Shown one piece after another: positions 61,218 through 64,000 of a DNA stretch of 64,000 nt; the first letter of the stretch is position 1, and the number at the start of each line of letters is the position of its first letter. The notes under the pieces are model-generated. The model did not search any database. It was not told the origin of the DNA and worked only from the letters and a program-made list of their open reading frames with translations. Source of the stretch: Tenodera sinensis. Taxonomy: Eukaryota > Arthropoda > Insecta > Mantodea > Mantidae. Location of the stretch: positions 71,246,117-71,310,116 of the forward strand of contig CM060963.1 in NCBI GenBank assembly GCA_030765045.1. The letters run 5' to 3'. The translations under genes were made by a program, and so were the position numbers.

Positions 61218-61239
61218 CTGTAACAGAAAAAAGTTGTAA

Positions 61240-63600
61240 TGTTACTTTCACACGTATTTCTCTACCCACTTATTTCTCTTCTACAACATTCTTATAAAAG
61301 CTCATAAAGCTCATTTTTCTGTTGTACTTTATGTCAATCGAGATAAATGCTTGCAAAAATAGTTTCATTACATATTTCGTAACAGGTACAAAAGGGGTTC
61401 AGGAGACAGAAGTGATAGTCAAATCTTTAAAAATCTGATGTGTTGCACTCACACGACTTTCTCTACTCGTATACTAACCATTATTACAAATTCTTATCCT
61501 TCTATCTTCTTTGTGTTAGTTGAGATAAACATTTGCAAAAATTATCTTATTGCTCGTTTTCTTGCACGTGCAACGGGAATATGGGAATGCAGTAGGCTTT
61601 GAGCGATAGTCAAATCTTTTAACGCTTTCAAATTCCGTTCTCTTTGCCCGCCTAACATAAAAAATGAATAGCGATGTTCTATTTGACAGGAGCATAAGTT
61701 CTCATACGGATAACAAGGAATATCTCCGAAATGGTTCACTCTACAAAAATAAATTATTCAGACATAAACTGTGTGTTTTAGCGAGATCTACATTTTTTTG
61801 TGTATATTAAGATTTTGTGCATCTCTTACGGTTTACAAGTTCACAAGTCATTCAGTGTAAGCAGCACTACATAGGCCATAGCCAGAAAATTCAAAATATG
61901 CATTTCATTTGTCATCAAAATATCTCAAACATGTCTTTTAATCAAAATCGTTAGAGCCATTTCCAAGAAAATCAAACTTTTCGAACAATTTTCCATGTAA
62001 GGGTAGTTTAGGATGGAGCAATTTTCATCAAAATCTTCGTGTCGCATCCTTGAAAGACATTAAATTTAAATACCAACTTTGGTTTTTAACCGACTTTTCG
62101 TTTTTGAGTTATGCTGTCCACAGACTGACAGACACACACGGACCTATTTCTAAAAATTTTTTTTCTGAATTCAGAGGGGCCTCAAAACATATTTCCGGTG
62201 AAATCTCGACATCAATTTTTTGTATGGAATATAATAATTCATCTACTTAGTAGTAGAGAAAGTAAAAAGCTCAAAACATATTTCCAGTGAAATCTCGACA
62301 TCAAATTTTTGGATGGAATACAATAATTCATCTACCCCCAACTCCCCAGATTTCATACGTGACCTCGAACTAATCTTCCTTTAGAGGAGCATGTTATAAT
62401 TGCAGGAGATTTCAATGCCCTGGTGGTTTTCACGCCGGGCAAACGCGGCGGGAAATCTCCTGGTTGAACTTATAACTGATAATGACGATACTTAGTATAG
62501 AGAAAGTAAAAAGCGGGTGATTATATGCTGCCTTTCAGCACATTTCGAGAATCAGATAAACATGTCTTGGTAAGTCAAAAAAGCTGATGTGTTGGACTCA
62601 CATGACTTTCTCTACTCTTGTACTAACCATTCTTACAAACTCTTATTCCTATATCTTCTTGGTCGAAGTTAAGATTAACATTTGTACAAATTATCTTGTT
62701 GCTTATTTCCTTATAGGTGCAAGGGGAAGTTAGAATACAGTGGTTTTGTGCGATAGTCAAATGTTTCAAAGCTTTGAGATTCTGTTGTCATTGTACACTT
62801 AACATATAAAAAAATGAACAACGATGATCCATTTCACGAAAGTTCTAAGTTTTCCGAAACTCACACACATAACAAGGAATACCTTCGAAATGGTTCACCC
62901 TACAAGAAAATTTATTTAGACATAAATTGTGTATTTTAGCAAGATCTACATTTTTTGTATAGTATGATTTGATCTATCTCTAACGGTTTACCAGTCATGC
63001 AAAAGTCGTCCAGAGTAAATACGACTACAGGGGCTATAGGCAGAAAATTCAAGGTATACATTTCATTTGTCATAAAAATATCTCAAACATATAACATTTT
63101 AATCAAAATCGTTAGAGCCATTTTCAAGAAAATCAAAATTTTCGAAAAATTTTCCATGTAAATGGTAGTTTAGGGTGGGGCTATTTTCTTCAAAATCTTC
63201 GTGTCGCATCCTTGAAAGACATTTAACTTAAACACACAGATCTTTTTCTAAAAATGCTTTTCTTTTTGGTTTCAGGGGGTCTCAAAACATATATTTCCGG
63301 TGAAATCTCGACATCGAATTTTTGGTGGAATACAATAATTCCCCTACTTACCAGTAGAGAAAGTAAAAAGCTATAGTCAAAACCGATCGCTATGTAATGG
63401 CCTTAAAGTTACATGCTGTTTGAATGACTACGAGATACGTTCACATAATTTTCTCTGCTCGGTCTGCTACAAATTATTACTTACAAAGACTTACTTATTC
63501 TTCTATCCACTGCGTTAATCGAGGTACATTTGCATTATATATTTAGTTGCAGGTACTGGAAGAATACGGTAGCCTAAGTATAGATTTAAAAATCTGTGCT
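61240..63600 (-). repeat. Diverged tandem array including family R
   Basis: Two long units start at about 61437 and 62581 (TGATGTGTTG...CTCACA, period about 1144 bp) and align through AACAAGGAATA...CGAAATGGTTCA and the family R segment. Incomplete units precede (about 61240-61436) and follow (about 63385-63600). Family R copies at 61870-62270 and 63030-63380 end in GTAGAGAAAGTAAAAAGC, which also stands at 62490. No coding sequence recognised. Confidence 0.8.
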
Positions 63601-64000
63601 CTTTATATTGCAACGAGAAAAAAGGAAACCAATAGCGGGACTTACACTCCCTAGGGCAATGTGTTCCACAGAGTTGCTCACCAGTGAGCAGCGGCATACT
63701 CGCCGTCTTGCGTGAGTAAGCCTGCAACACGCAGCACAGCTTCCCTGTGGGGTAAGCTGCCGTCACGGTGCGATGTGTACTGGCGACCTGCGACGGGAAT
63801 GATTGGAGTTGCTATGGCCTTCGCCTAGTGATCGATGACTATCGTCCTTCGCTACCACTCCCTCTATAGCCGTGCTCCGTGCAATGCTGCTGCGTACTCG
63901 CATGTACTCATACGTAAACTTGCGGACTAGGAACAGCGTGCCTTAAGACTTACAAGCCAGTGCCTAGAGTCAAGCGCCTGTCGGAGAGGACAGAAACCTA
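63600..64000. other. GC-richer end of window, no gene recognised
   Basis: Composition rises in GC here. The last about 53 bp match 53994-54056. The missing first exon of the neprilysin gene was looked for on the minus strand and not found. Confidence 0.4.

Larger units (their letters stand above)
58343..60610 (+). mobile_element. hAT transposon with TIRs, decayed transposase
   Basis: Ends TAGGGCTAGGAAGTTCATGC and, inverted, TAGGGCTCGGAAGTTCATGC. The 8-bp target duplication is CTCATTAG / CTCATGAG (58335-58342, 60611-60618). Length 2268 bp. The two ends and the transposase order are complete, but frames are broken. Confidence 0.95.

Noticed and set aside
59954..60288. Overlapping frames of Cys-Val, Arg-Thr or Cys-Pro repeats
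   Set aside because: Translation of the (GT)n/(GTGTCC)n microsatellite in every frame.
63515..63766. Candidate for the missing first exon of the peptidase
   Set aside because: It lacks a signal-peptide-like start and no donor with the right phase joins the acceptor at 61217; it overlaps the tandem repeat array.
1..64000. CRISPR arrays, bacterial operons or phage genes
   Set aside because: Tandem repeats here lack unique spacers, and gene structure is clearly eukaryotic.

Overview
The window is eukaryotic, most likely an arthropod and probably an insect with a large, repeat-rich genome. It is AT-rich, has no operons, and shows long introns with GT-AG junctions, tRNA-derived SINEs, non-LTR and Ty3/Gypsy retrotransposons, Tc1/mariner and hAT DNA transposons, and long microsatellites. 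The species cannot be read from the sequence.

Host gene. One host gene accounts for almost all conserved coding sequence: an M13-family zinc metallopeptidase (neprilysin-like) on the minus strand. Its 17 recognisable exons run from 61217 down to the stop codon at 3059-3061, about 58 kb. Exon phases join without a break, and the exons carry every hallmark of the family in order: CxTxxC, DPCEDFYEFACGNF, VNAFYN, the zinc site VGHEITHGYD, ENIADNGG, HSPNRFRVIG and a C-terminal CMLW. The first coding exon is not recognised and probably lies beyond 64000. The most 5' exon seen contains a 78-bp in-frame tandem duplication.

Mobile DNA. The introns are crowded with mobile DNA. Two Ty3/Gypsy LTR elements (3328-4108...9054-9836 and 13445-14237...19035-19827) sit in the last two introns, in the same orientation as the gene. 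Each has a perfect 4-bp target duplication, near-identical LTRs, a tRNA-Lys-type primer site, a long coiled-coil Gag and a Pol ORF. Pol has lost most of reverse transcriptase, all of RNase H and most of integrase through one in-frame deletion that both copies share. They are therefore recently moved, non-autonomous members of one family. A canonical GGGAAAC slippery heptamer with a downstream stem sits at the gag/pol overlap. Element 1 also carries a nested 5'-truncated LINE.

Other regions. At 24.8-31.7 kb there are several copies of one Tc1/mariner-superfamily transposon, one split by a 2.4-kb LINE and another by a SINE. A short mariner with TIRs and TA duplication lies at 25511-26169, and a hAT MITE at 34458-34805. 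Degenerate mariner and LINE relics fill 35.8-37.6 kb, and a foldback element lies at 38.2-38.6 kb. A Tc1/mariner relic and a hAT element occupy 44-46.4 kb, and a complete but decayed hAT occupies 58343-60610. A polypyrimidine tract of about 740 bp spans 57.16-57.90 kb. A diverged tandem array of a dispersed repeat fills 61.2-63.6 kb.

The most unusual repeat family has an internal tRNA-like promoter pointing away from its 3' tail, that is, an inverted head. Four copies lie at 382-720, 31327-31562, 49484-49809 and 52811-53197. Each is flanked by its own target-site duplication, so the composite unit moves as a whole.
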